Shown one piece after another: positions 23,286 through 31,453 of a stretch of DNA of 64,000 nt. Position 1 is the stretch's first letter. Each line of letters starts with the position of its first letter. Source of the DNA: JANPJV01 sp031425695 (lineage in GTDB: Bacteria > Pseudomonadota > Gammaproteobacteria > Xanthomonadales > SZUA-5). The position numbers were made by a program, and so were the translations under genes. The stretch covers positions 6,071 through 70,070 of the forward strand of contig JANPJV010000314.1 in NCBI GenBank assembly GCA_031425695.1, written 5' to 3'. The notes beneath the pieces were generated by a model, which was not told the origin of the DNA, did no database searches, and saw only the letters and a list, made by a program, of their open reading frames with translations.

Positions 23286-24094
23286 CGGTCGTTCGGATTC
23301 CGCGGTATCGGACGGCGCGGCGTTCTGCTGCGGTCGCGTTCACGGGGGCGCTGGACAGCTACACCACCAGCCTTTGGTTCGTGTATTCGACGCGCCTGCT
23401 GCTCTCTGCATATTTCGGCAATCCGCTGCTGCGCGTCCGCCGCTCATCCGATGACGCGGAATTGAATATCGGGCACGCCAGCAATGGAGCGCTAGACACC
23501 GCAGCCCTGCTCGCATTCGCCGGAGCAGGCTCCGCGTACGTAAAGACCTTCTACGACCAGAATGGCTCGCGCAATGTCACGATTGGCACGAACGGCGCGC
23601 AGCCGCGGATCGTTAATTCGGGTGCAGTCGAGTTGATCGCAACCGGCATTCCCGGTGTGAAGTTTGACGGCTCGGACGATGGCTGGATGCAGACCGATCA
23701 GCCCAGCACAGCGACCGTTATCGCGACCATCAAGACATCCGACAGCGTCGGGACAATGCTGCATGCGGGTCCGCCGTACTACAGCTATGCCGGGCTATGG
23801 AATAGCGGCGACGGCAGCGGAACTTCAGATTCGACCATATCGGTGCAGGCAGTAAATGGCACGGCGGTAGCTAACACCCGCGCGGCGTTGCATACCGTCG
23901 TCGCAACTGGTGTCCCGGTTCTTTACTACCTCGAAGTAAACACCGGTGGATGGACCGAGATTGGCTTCGGAGCCTATTCCGGCGCGTACAACGTCGACGG
24001 GACTGTGCGGGATTTCATTGTCTATTCGGCCGACATGAGCGCGAGCCAGGCCGGCATTGAAGCTGCGATCAACAACGGTGGGTGGATTTACTGA
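23282..24094 (+). CDS. Second fibre/receptor-binding protein with arabinofuranosidase-B-like lectin fold
   Basis: 270 residues. Contains LSAYFGNPLLRVRRSSDDAELNIG, VKTFYDQNGSRNVTIGTNGAQPRIVNSG and a C-terminal LamG/ABFB-like jelly roll (YLEVNTGGWTEIGFGAYSGAYNVDGTVRDFIVYS). The FYDQ(S/N)G pattern is common in phage tail proteins with this sugar-binding fold. Enzyme activity is not indicated. ATG 23282 overlaps the fibre stop. Confidence 0.75.
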   Translation: MTVVRIPRYRTARRSAAVAFTGALDSYTTSLWFVYSTRLLLSAYFGNPLLRVRRSSDDAELNIGHASNGALDTAALLAFAGAGSAYVKTFYDQNGSRNVTIGTNGAQPRIVNSGAVELIATGIPGVKFDGSDDGWMQTDQPSTATVIATIKTSDSVGTMLHAGPPYYSYAGLWNSGDGSGTSDSTISVQAVNGTAVANTRAALHTVVATGVPVLYYLEVNTGGWTEIGFGAYSGAYNVDGTVRDFIVYSADMSASQAGIEAAINNGGWIY

Positions 24095-24609
24095 TGAATC
24101 CCGCACGCGAAATAAATGGCGTGATCGTTGCCTACCCGTATCTGCTCCGGCCCGATGCGAAGCAGGCGCATCCCGAAGTCAGTCCGCTGCCTGGCACGTG
24201 GGAACGGTGCTCGATCGATCAGCTCGTGGCGCTTGAGTGCGTCGACGTGCAGATGGTTGCGAGGCCGGCTCTGCGACCTGGTGATTCAGTTTCCGAAGGC
24301 GAGCCCGAGTTTGCCGCTGGCATTTGGCGCCAGACCTGGATTGTGATTCCGGCCGGGGCTCCGTCTGCGCCTCCGGCCGTCGAGAGCCACAAATGCCGAA
24401 TCGAGCTGATCGTTCGCGGTGAGTGGCAGCGCGTGCTGGCGATCGTCGCCGCGATGCCCGAGCCGCACCGCGCAATCGCAACTGAGGCCCTCGGCGCGCC
24501 CTACTACAACCGCAACAGTCCAATGCTCGCCGCGCTTTCGCAGGGCATGGGCTGGAGCGCGGCCGATATCGACGAGCGCTTCGCCGCCGCTGCGGCCCGA
24601 ATTGTTTAA
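24094..24609 (+). CDS. Hypothetical phage protein, possible fibre assembly factor, 171 aa
   Basis: MNPAREINGVIVAYPYLLRPDAKQAHPEVSPLPGTWERC ... YYNRNSPMLAALSQGMGWSAADIDERFAAAA. No firm domain. Its place just after two fibre genes and its start by TGATG overlap suggest a chaperone for the fibres, by analogy with tfa-type genes, which it does not clearly resemble. Confidence 0.6.
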   Translation: MNPAREINGVIVAYPYLLRPDAKQAHPEVSPLPGTWERCSIDQLVALECVDVQMVARPALRPGDSVSEGEPEFAAGIWRQTWIVIPAGAPSAPPAVESHKCRIELIVRGEWQRVLAIVAAMPEPHRAIATEALGAPYYNRNSPMLAALSQGMGWSAADIDERFAAAAARIV

Positions 24610-24617
24610 GGACTGAC

Positions 24618-24890
24618 ATGTTTGGTAATCCTCCAGATTTCGGGCCGATCGTGATCGCGGTGCTCATGTTGGCGCAGCTGATCAACTGGGCCTTGTGCGC
24701 CTGGCTTTGGGCGCGCGTAACCGGCATGCCGACGCACGCGGACCTGCACGGGCTACGCGTGGACATCAGGGCGGCAACCAGCCAGGTGGGTGAGCTTGCG
24801 ACGAAGCTCGCCGGGCTCGATGCCACGGCCGAGCAAACCCTCGAATCAGTTCGAGTCATCCAGAGTTATCTGATGGAGCGTGAGCGATGA
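24618..24890 (+). CDS. DUF2730-type membrane/coiled-coil protein (Mu gp25-like position)
   Basis: 90 residues: one membrane helix (IVIAVLMLAQLINWALCAWLWA) then an amphipathic coiled coil (DLHGLRVDIRAATSQVGELATKLAGLDATAEQTLESV). This TM-plus-coiled-coil layout and the place before gp26/gp27-like genes match the DUF2730 protein of Mu-like phages. AAGGA precedes the ATG. Confidence 0.7.
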   Translation: MFGNPPDFGPIVIAVLMLAQLINWALCAWLWARVTGMPTHADLHGLRVDIRAATSQVGELATKLAGLDATAEQTLESVRVIQSYLMERER

Positions 24891-25183
24891 GCTTCGATGC
24901 GCATCTACGCGAGCACCGGCGCCTGGTAATCCTTCGCTGTCTGGCCGAGATCGCCAGCGGCCAAGCGAACACGTCGGTCCTGTACGACGGCGCCAACTGC
25001 TATGGCGTCTCGTCGACTCGCGATGACATCCGCACCGATGTCGCCTGGCTTGCGGAGCAAGGCCTGGTGCGCACCGAGACGCTCGTCGGCGCACTGCTGC
25101 TGGTCACCATCACCGAGCGCGGGCAGGACATCGCTGAAGGCCGCGCGATCGCGCCAGGCGTGCGCCGGCCGAGCCCGCGCTGA
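24887..25183 (+). CDS. Mu gp26-like winged-helix protein
   Basis: 98 residues: LREHRRLVILRCLAEIASGQANTSVLYDGANCYGVSSTRDDIRTDVAWLAEQGLVRTE ... VTITERGQDIAEGR. The winged-helix fold (sometimes called ArsR-like) is as in Mu gp26 relatives (VpsJ-like) located just before the small terminase. Start ATGA-coupled. Confidence 0.75.
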   Translation: MSFDAHLREHRRLVILRCLAEIASGQANTSVLYDGANCYGVSSTRDDIRTDVAWLAEQGLVRTETLVGALLLVTITERGQDIAEGRAIAPGVRRPSPR

Positions 25184-25740
25184 TGGGCCGCCGTAGCAAG
25201 GTCAAGGACGCCCCTGATTCGATCCGAAGTGAGATCGAGAAGATGCTGCGCGCGGACAAGTTCAGCCTTGAGGAAATGCGGGAGCTGCTTATCCAGCAAT
25301 TCCCAGACTTGGCAGACAAAATCCCGACGCGCAGCTCGCTCGGCCGATATCGCCAGTCGATGGGCCAGATGCTGGGCCGCATGCGCGATATCGACGCCGC
25401 TGCGCGTGTGGTGGTCGCTGAGCTTGGCGAAAACCCGGACGAGCGCGCGGGTGCACTGCTCACGCAGACGATCACCGCCCTCGCCACCCACGCGGCGCTC
25501 AAGGCCGGCGAGAAGGAGGACGGCGCGTCCATCGGCGAGGTCAAGGAACTGGCTCGCGCGGCGAAGAACGTCATGGACGCGCGGCGCGTCGGGCTCAAGG
25601 AACGGCAGGAAATCCGCGAGGAAGCGCGCAAGCAATTGGTGCGCGAGCAGCAGGAGAAGCTCGGCGACCTGGTCAAGCGGGGCACGATCCCAGCCGAGGC
25701 GATCGCCATCATCCAGCGCGACGTCTACGGCTTGGTATGA
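25183..25740 (+). CDS. Small terminase subunit-like protein (DUF3486, Mu gp27 family)
   Basis: 185 residues: MGRRSKVKDAPDSIRSEIEKMLRADKFSLEEMRELL ... TRSSLGRYRQSMGQML is the conserved HTH start of DUF3486 proteins. A long helical region follows (AGALLTQTITALATHAALKAGE). Recognises phage DNA for packaging by head-full from a Mu-like end. TGATG overlap with the previous gene and ATGA with the terminase. Confidence 0.85.
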   Translation: MGRRSKVKDAPDSIRSEIEKMLRADKFSLEEMRELLIQQFPDLADKIPTRSSLGRYRQSMGQMLGRMRDIDAAARVVVAELGENPDERAGALLTQTITALATHAALKAGEKEDGASIGEVKELARAAKNVMDARRVGLKERQEIREEARKQLVREQQEKLGDLVKRGTIPAEAIAIIQRDVYGLV

Positions 25741-27242
25741 ACGAGCCGGCCGTCAAGCTGTACGCAAGCCAGCGCCGCTACGTGCAGGACCGCTCGCGGT
25801 TCAAGGCGTGCATGCAGGCGCGGCAAACCGGGAAGACGTTTGGCTCCACGCTGGAGATCGTCAACCAGGTGCTTGAGCAGGAGTCAGGCGGCGGCCGGCA
25901 GAGGTGGGTGATCCTTTCCCGCGGCGAGCGCCAAGCCAAAGAGGCGATGGGCGAAGGCATCAAGCGCCACTTCCATGCCTACGGCGCCGCATTCGATTCT
26001 CTCGAGGTTCCTTGGGAAGGAGCCAAGGAAGCGGCCCTTGAGGTGCGGCTGCCGAACGGCAGCTGCATCACGGGCGTCCCTGCCAATCCCGACACCGCTC
26101 GCGGCTTCACCGCGAATGTGCTGCTCGACGAGTTTGGTTTCCACGCAGATAGCAAGAAGATCTGGGCGGCACTGTTCCCGGTGATCTCCCGCCCCGATCT
26201 CAGCTTGCGCGTGATCAGTACGCCGAACGGCAAGGCCAACAAGTTTTACGAGCTGATCAGCCAGGCTAACGACGCCGACCTGCGCCGCGAAGGGCACATC
26301 CAAGCCGGGGTGTGGTCGCTGCACTTCTGCGACATCTATCGCGCCGTGCGCGAAGGTCTGCCGCGCAACATCGAAGAGCTGCGCCAGGGCCTCAACGACG
26401 CCGATATCTGGGCGCAGGAGTTCGAACTTCAGTGGCTGGACGAGGCCTCGGCTTGGCTCTCGTTCGAGCTGATCAACACCTGCGAGGCTGACTACGCCGG
26501 TGACCCGTCGCTCTACCAGGGCGGACCTGTGTATGTGGGCAACGACATCGCAGCGGTGCGGGACCTGTTCGTGCTCTATGTCGTCGAGGATGTCGGCGGC
26601 GAGCTCATCACGCGGGAGATCATCACCGCGCGTCGCAAGTCCTTTGCCGAGCAAGACGAGCTGCTCGACGGGGTCATGAATCGCTACGACGTGCGCGGGC
26701 TGTGGATGGACAAGACCGGCATGGGCATGAAGCCCGTCGAAGACGCCACTCGCCGGTACGGCGAGCACCGCGTCCACGGGGTGATGTTTACGCCTGCCAG
26801 CAAGCAGGAGCTGGCAACGAAGGGCAAGCAGGCGTTCGAGGATCGCCGCATCAAGATCCCGATGGGCGACCAGGCGCTACGCAGCGATCTCCACAAGCTC
26901 AAGCGCGAAGTCAGCGCGACCGGCATGCCGAGGTTTGTCGCCGAGCGGGATTCGACCGGACACGCCGACCGCGCCTGGGCGTGCTTCCTCGCGATCAGCG
27001 CGGCATCTGCTCCCTTTCTTGCGCCGGCCGGGGAGACCGTCGACCCGACGCCCGAGACGATGCGCCCGGTTCATGGCCGGCCAACCTCGGGCGGGATGTT
27101 CGGAAGGCTCAAGGATCGGTTGCTCGGCCGGACGCGTACGCGCCACCAGGAGCGCCCAGGCGGCGAGCCCGCGGCAACCCCATCAGAAAATTCGCAAAAC
27201 GGCGGGGAGCCCATTCCGGAACGCTCCCGAGGGGAGGTTTGA
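25737..27242 (+). CDS. Terminase large subunit (Mu gp28-like)
   Basis: 501 residues. ATPase half: MQARQTGKTFGSTLEIVNQ (Walker A-like QTGKT at about 28-33), LLDEFGFHADSKKIWAAL (Walker B with catalytic Glu, about 130). Nuclease half: VYVGNDIAAVRDLFVLYVVED, with Asp in D-A and WMDKTGMGMKPVED. A Pro-rich tail. Packages DNA into proheads, cutting host-flanked DNA in Mu-type phages. Confidence 0.92.
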   Translation: MNEPAVKLYASQRRYVQDRSRFKACMQARQTGKTFGSTLEIVNQVLEQESGGGRQRWVILSRGERQAKEAMGEGIKRHFHAYGAAFDSLEVPWEGAKEAALEVRLPNGSCITGVPANPDTARGFTANVLLDEFGFHADSKKIWAALFPVISRPDLSLRVISTPNGKANKFYELISQANDADLRREGHIQAGVWSLHFCDIYRAVREGLPRNIEELRQGLNDADIWAQEFELQWLDEASAWLSFELINTCEADYAGDPSLYQGGPVYVGNDIAAVRDLFVLYVVEDVGGELITREIITARRKSFAEQDELLDGVMNRYDVRGLWMDKTGMGMKPVEDATRRYGEHRVHGVMFTPASKQELATKGKQAFEDRRIKIPMGDQALRSDLHKLKREVSATGMPRFVAERDSTGHADRAWACFLAISAASAPFLAPAGETVDPTPETMRPVHGRPTSGGMFGRLKDRLLGRTRTRHQERPGGEPAATPSENSQNGGEPIPERSRGEV

Positions 27243-28687
27243 TGGGTATTTTCAGCGCAGTTGCCGGTTGGATGTTCGGGTCGGGCCGATTCGTAGAATC
27301 TGCGGGCGAAACGATCGACGCCGATGATGATCAGTGGCGCCGCCTGAGCGGCGACGCGAACCGCGACCTCGCGCCAATGACCCAGAGCCGGATGCAGAAG
27401 CTGGCGGCCCACCTCTGGGAACGCAACGGCCTGGCGAATCGGCTGATCGAGCTGCCGATCGCCTACATGCTCGGCAAGGGTTGCCGCGTCGTGGTCGAGG
27501 ACGAGGAGTCGCAGAAGGCCCTCGACCGGCACTGGGCGGACGGGCTTAACAGTTGGAACCTGAAACTCCCGAAGCGAGCGCGTGAGCTCGCGATCTTCGG
27601 CGAGCAGTGCTGGATCGCATTTCGCAATCCGGTGAGCGGGTTCGTGCGCTTCGGCTATCTCGACCCGTCGCTGATCGACGACGTCATCACCGACCCCGAC
27701 AACATCGAGCAGCCGATCGGCATTCGCACGGTTGCCGACAGCAAAGGCAACAAGAAGACGTACCGCACGTTGGTCAACGTGAGCGAAGCAGCGTTCGGTC
27801 GGGTCGCGCGGGCGATGCGCGCGCAGATGGTCGACGGCGACTGCCTTTTCTTCCGCGTGAATGATCTTTCCGCAGGGCGAAGAGGCCGGTCCGATCTGTT
27901 GCCCCTGATCGACTGGCTGGATGCCTACGACGAGTTCCTCTACGGCGAGCTGGACCGGGCCGACCACCTCCGCAACTACGTCTGGGACGTCACCCTCAAA
28001 GGCGCGGACGCGACAGCAGTGAGAACGCGCGCCAAGGAGATCCAGGCGCCGGCGCCGAACTCGGTCCGCGTCCACAACGACTCCGAGACCTGGGCGGCGG
28101 TGAGCCCGGCGCTTTCGGCCTACGAGGCGGCGGCCGGTTCGCGCCTTTTCCGCAATCACATCCTGGGTGCGCGCTCGATCCCGCCCACCTGGTTCGCTGA
28201 CGGTGAGGACGCGAACAAGAGCAACAGCCAGGGCATGGCCGAACCGACCGAGCGCGTGCTCGAACAGCGCCAGGGCTATCTCGGGTACATCCTCGCCGAG
28301 ACCATGCGCTACGTGCTGCGCTCGGGCTGGAGCGCGCTCGATCGCGAGGTCACTGAAGCCGAGCAGAAGATCCTGGACTCGGTGCGCGTCGACTGGCCGC
28401 CACTGACGGCGAAGGACACGACCAAGTACGCGTCGGCGTTCGCGCAGGTCGTAGCGGCCGGTGTCCAGGCGATCAACGAGGGGCTGTTCACGCGCGAAAC
28501 CGTGACCGCGATGCTCGCCTCCCTGGCCGCGCAGCTGGGCGTTGAGGTCGACGTCGAGCACGAGCTCGAGGAAGCGCAGAAGCAGCAGTCCACGGGCGGC
28601 GGCGACCCGGCGCAGTTCGCGCCTGCCGTTATCGACGATCCCAAAGAGAACGCCCAGGCCGCGGCGGACGCCCGCGTTGAAGCCTGA
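27242..28687 (+). CDS. Phage portal protein
   Basis: 481 residues from ATG 27242 (TGATG overlap with terminase). MGIFSAVAGWMFGSGRFVES..., LWERNGLANRLIELPIAYMLGKG, ARELAIFGEQCWIAFRNPVSGFVRFGYLDPSLI, DLLPLIDWLDAYDEFLYGELDRADHLRNYVWDVT, and SIPPTWFADGEDANKSN. These are the wing and stem features of a portal, but different from Mu gp29 (DUF935), so the head module is mosaic. An acidic Gln-rich C-terminus follows. Confidence 0.85.
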   Translation: MGIFSAVAGWMFGSGRFVESAGETIDADDDQWRRLSGDANRDLAPMTQSRMQKLAAHLWERNGLANRLIELPIAYMLGKGCRVVVEDEESQKALDRHWADGLNSWNLKLPKRARELAIFGEQCWIAFRNPVSGFVRFGYLDPSLIDDVITDPDNIEQPIGIRTVADSKGNKKTYRTLVNVSEAAFGRVARAMRAQMVDGDCLFFRVNDLSAGRRGRSDLLPLIDWLDAYDEFLYGELDRADHLRNYVWDVTLKGADATAVRTRAKEIQAPAPNSVRVHNDSETWAAVSPALSAYEAAAGSRLFRNHILGARSIPPTWFADGEDANKSNSQGMAEPTERVLEQRQGYLGYILAETMRYVLRSGWSALDREVTEAEQKILDSVRVDWPPLTAKDTTKYASAFAQVVAAGVQAINEGLFTRETVTAMLASLAAQLGVEVDVEHELEEAQKQQSTGGGDPAQFAPAVIDDPKENAQAAADARVEA

Positions 28688-28702
28688 ACCACGGAGCCAG
28701 CC

Positions 28703-28876
28703 ATGCCACGCAAGGCAAAAGAGTCGAGCGCGACGTTCAAGCGCACCAGGGACGGGTTCCGGATCGTGATGCGCGGTCAGCTCGCCAACGACTTCTTCCG
28801 GTGTCTGCTCAAGCACGCGGAGCCACCGCCAGGCGCTGCGCCCGCGGCACCAGTTGCGCCCGCAACGCCGGAATGA
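28703..28876 (+). CDS. Small basic phage protein, 57 aa
   Basis: MPRKAKESSATFKRTRDGFRIVMRGQ, then LANDFFRCLLKHAEPPP and a Pro/Ala tail. GGAG lies 7 nt upstream of the ATG. It fills the gap between portal and gpF-like genes and ends 3 bp before the next start. No function recognised. Confidence 0.6.
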   Translation: MPRKAKESSATFKRTRDGFRIVMRGQLANDFFRCLLKHAEPPPGAAPAAPVAPATPE

Positions 28877-28879
28877 CCG

Positions 28880-29815
28880 ATGACGCCGCTGGAAGCTTAT
28901 CGCGCGGAATTGCGCCGGCAGCTGGCGGCCCTGCCGCGCCTGCAGCGCAAGACGATCGAGAGCGTCGTCGCCGAGCTGCAGCTCGCACGTACCTCGATCC
29001 TCGCTGAGCTGGCGGCTGATCTGAGTGATTCGCGCCGGGCATCGCGCACGCGGATGCTGGCCGAGGTGGAGCGGCAACTCTCGGCCTGGTCGAGGGCCGC
29101 GGGCGAGATCGGCAGCGCCGCGGCGAGCACGAGCTGGACGGCGGGGATGGAATTGGTGCGTGCACCAATCGCTGCCGCAGGCCTCGGTGTATCGGTCGGG
29201 AACCGTATCAATCCTCGCGCGCTAGCCAGCGTGCAGCAGGTGTTGACGAACCTGATCTCCGATGCGAGCAGGAGCGCGATCGCGCGCATCAACAGCGTGA
29301 TCACCCAGACGCTGATCGGCACCACGGCCCAGGCCGATGCGATCAGCCAGGTGTCGGCGATCCTTGATGCGCCGCGCAGACGGGCGCAGACGATCATCTT
29401 CACCGAGGTCGGCCGTGCTCACGCGATGGCATCCCACGCCGCGCTGGTCGAAGCGGCTGCCCAGATCCCAGGACTGCGCAAGCGCTGGGTTAAGAGCGGG
29501 AAGATCCACCCGCGCCGCGATCACGTCGCCGCGCACAACCAGGTGCAACTGGCCGCCGAGCCGTTCCTCGTCGCGGGCGAGCGGCTCATGCATCCGCGAG
29601 ATCCGAACGGTAGTGCGAGCAACACAATCAACTGCGGCTGCATGTCGGTGCCGCTGGTCGACGGCTCGACGCTGGGCGCCAGCACCGTGCGCATCGACCG
29701 CCGCACCGGCGAGATGACGCTGGAACGCCGGCCAGGCCTGACGCCGGCCGAGGAAGCACTTGGAATCACTCTCGACCAGGTCGCGCAAGCGGGCCTGATC
29801 GTTGTCCGCGGGTAA
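28880..29815 (+). CDS. Head morphogenesis protein, Mu gpF/SPP1 gp7 family
   Basis: 311 residues. Helical N-terminus, then the family core RRRAQTIIFTEVGRAHAMASHAA ... RKRWVKSGKIHPRRDHVAAHNQVQ ... GERLMHPRDPNGSASNTINCGCM, with the conserved TE-R, His-rich and CGC elements. A minor head protein needed for capsid assembly or DNA ejection, next to the portal as usual. Confidence 0.88.
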   Translation: MTPLEAYRAELRRQLAALPRLQRKTIESVVAELQLARTSILAELAADLSDSRRASRTRMLAEVERQLSAWSRAAGEIGSAAASTSWTAGMELVRAPIAAAGLGVSVGNRINPRALASVQQVLTNLISDASRSAIARINSVITQTLIGTTAQADAISQVSAILDAPRRRAQTIIFTEVGRAHAMASHAALVEAAAQIPGLRKRWVKSGKIHPRRDHVAAHNQVQLAAEPFLVAGERLMHPRDPNGSASNTINCGCMSVPLVDGSTLGASTVRIDRRTGEMTLERRPGLTPAEEALGITLDQVAQAGLIVVRG

Positions 29816-29834
29816 TTCAACAGGAGACGCAACG

Positions 29835-30443
29835 ATGGATGGAACACGGGTTCGAAGTCTTTATCTGCAGGTGGCAGTCGCAATCGCGGCGCTCGGTTCC
29901 GAGCTGGGGATTGCGGGAATCACCGGAGAGGGGCCGCGATCATTGGTATACGACGTACAGCCGCAGGGCTTTTATCGACTCGGCAAAATCGAAGAGTTCC
30001 GCGAAGAACTGTTCGCGCAGACCGACGATCCGCTGGCGCAGCGTTTCGCGGAGGGCATGCCGGATTTCTACTTCGTCCAGGATGGCGACGAGCACGTCAC
30101 GCTGACTGCCCAGCAACGCGCCCTGCAGGACTTCAACTGCAGCAACGGCAAGTTCACGATGATCGCGATTTACGGCCAAGACCCTTGGACGGCCTACGGT
30201 GAGTCGGTGGTCCAGTCGATCGATGCGGATGGCGCAGCGGTCAACACGCGCATCCTGGTCAATGGGAAGTGCGTGGGCTTCTTTGCCGACGACACTGCGG
30301 CGCGCGGCCGCTGGCCGGCGACCATCAATCCCAAGGCTGCCGATGCGGGCAAAGTGGCGCGAGCTGCCTACCAGCGGTTTCGGCAGAGTAATCGGGCAAG
30401 CGCGGAACCGATGCCGGCGGGGTGGGCGGGAACGCCAAACTGA
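29835..30443 (+). CDS. Hypothetical phage protein, 202 aa
   Basis: From ATG 29835 with AGGAGA 9 nt upstream. SLYLQVAVAIAALGSELGIAG, VQPQGFYRLGKIEEFREELFA, and NPKAADAGKVARAAYQRFRQ. Compact soluble protein, no domain recognised. Last gene before the break in the late operon; may be a cargo gene. Confidence 0.6.
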   Translation: MDGTRVRSLYLQVAVAIAALGSELGIAGITGEGPRSLVYDVQPQGFYRLGKIEEFREELFAQTDDPLAQRFAEGMPDFYFVQDGDEHVTLTAQQRALQDFNCSNGKFTMIAIYGQDPWTAYGESVVQSIDADGAAVNTRILVNGKCVGFFADDTAARGRWPATINPKAADAGKVARAAYQRFRQSNRASAEPMPAGWAGTPN

Positions 30444-30521
30444 CGTCCTCTTGGCGACCAGGCTGCGCGGCTTGGTCGCCGTGGCGATTAGAATCGTGCT
30501 CCCGACCGAGGAGCACATCCA

Positions 30522-30929
30522 ATGGGATCCATCTTCAAATCTGCTGAAGCAGAGTATTTAGAGACGAAAGCAAAGTCGGAGCAGCGGCGGCAGCAGAATG
30601 AAATCAAAGGGAGGCAGTACATCGCCGTCATTGCGAACCTGCTTCGTCACGAACACGAATTCGTAAAGGCGCGACATTCGAACTCGAAAGTGGAGGCAAA
30701 CGAGCTCCAATGCACGCTTTCAATAGCAACTTCCAGTAGTCGCGATGCTCATTCGAAATTCTCGGCGTGGTTTGATGCAAGCCAAGAGCAGATGGAACTG
30801 ACGGCTGTAGTTCCGCCAGCAAAGTTTGATCGGACGTGGACGATTGGGGTCAAGGACTACAAGGGGACGGAAGCAGAGGAGCTGCTCCGCGAGTTCGCCC
30901 TTGCCTATGCCGGATTCGTGCACGGCTAG
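30522..30929 (+). CDS. Hypothetical cargo protein, 135 aa, lower GC
   Basis: MGSIFKSAEAEYLETKAKSEQRRQQNEIKGRQYIAVIANLL..., then a beta-rich half (LQCTLSIATSSSR ... MELTAVVPPAKFDRTWTIGVKDYKG). GAGGAG precedes the ATG. More AAA/GAA/ATT codons than the structural genes around it, and it sits just before the second Mor-type promoter. It looks like a moron inserted at an operon boundary. Confidence 0.65.
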   Translation: MGSIFKSAEAEYLETKAKSEQRRQQNEIKGRQYIAVIANLLRHEHEFVKARHSNSKVEANELQCTLSIATSSSRDAHSKFSAWFDASQEQMELTAVVPPAKFDRTWTIGVKDYKGTEAEELLREFALAYAGFVHG

Positions 30930-30934
30930 CTCTT

Positions 30935-30984
30935 TGACGCGCGTCACAAGACCCAACCCAAGGACCTGCTGCAACCTGCACGCT
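30935..30984 (+). promoter_or_regulatory. Mor-type activated promoter of the capsid/tail operon
   Basis: Perfect dyad TGACGCGCGTCA (30935-30946), CAAGACCC, 18 bp, then CAACCT (30972-30977) as -10; predicted +1 near 30984. Centre at -43.5. Starts six bases after the stop of the preceding gene and leads into the protease-capsid operon. Confidence 0.75.
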
Positions 30985-31015
30985 GACAAGAAGTTCACCC
31001 TTCGAGTACAGCGTG

Positions 31016-31453
31016 ATGACAAAGCAGACTTCGCCCGCGGCATCGAAAGCAGCCCGCGTGCAACCAGTCCGGCCGGTTGGGGCCGAAACGCAACCCGGAG
31101 CTGGCTCGCCGCCGGCTCCGGGCTCTGCCAACCCGAATAACAGCGCCCACGGCGCGAGCCAGCCGGGTGATGCAAAGACCGGCACCACGGACCGTCCCAC
31201 CGGTGGGGAGCCACCGGTGGGCGCGTCCAGCGACGCGGACAAGGCAGCCCCGAAAGCCCCCGCCTCACACAAGCTGACCAAGCACCGCGACGCGGTCAAC
31301 GCTGACGTTCCCGCGGCCGTGTACGACGCCGCCTGCAAGCTGCGCCCCGGCCTCACCGATGTGCTCGCGGCGCGCAAGTACTCCGATCACTGGGTGCTGG
31401 TAGGCATGACGGCGAACTGGGCCGGCAAGGTCGAGGTGCCGCATGGCCCGTAA
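31016..31453 (+). CDS. Hypothetical head-module protein with low-complexity start, 145 aa
   Basis: Ala/Pro/Gly/Thr-rich N-terminal 85 residues, then DAVNADVPAAVYDAACKLRPGLTDVLAARKYSDHWVLVGMTANWAGKVEVPHG. The ATG at 31016 is used; an overlapping GTG at 31013 is equally possible. It overlaps the capsid gene start by 11 bp. Possibly scaffold- or decoration-like; the role is not shown. Confidence 0.6.
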   Translation: MTKQTSPAASKAARVQPVRPVGAETQPGAGSPPAPGSANPNNSAHGASQPGDAKTGTTDRPTGGEPPVGASSDADKAAPKAPASHKLTKHRDAVNADVPAAVYDAACKLRPGLTDVLAARKYSDHWVLVGMTANWAGKVEVPHGP

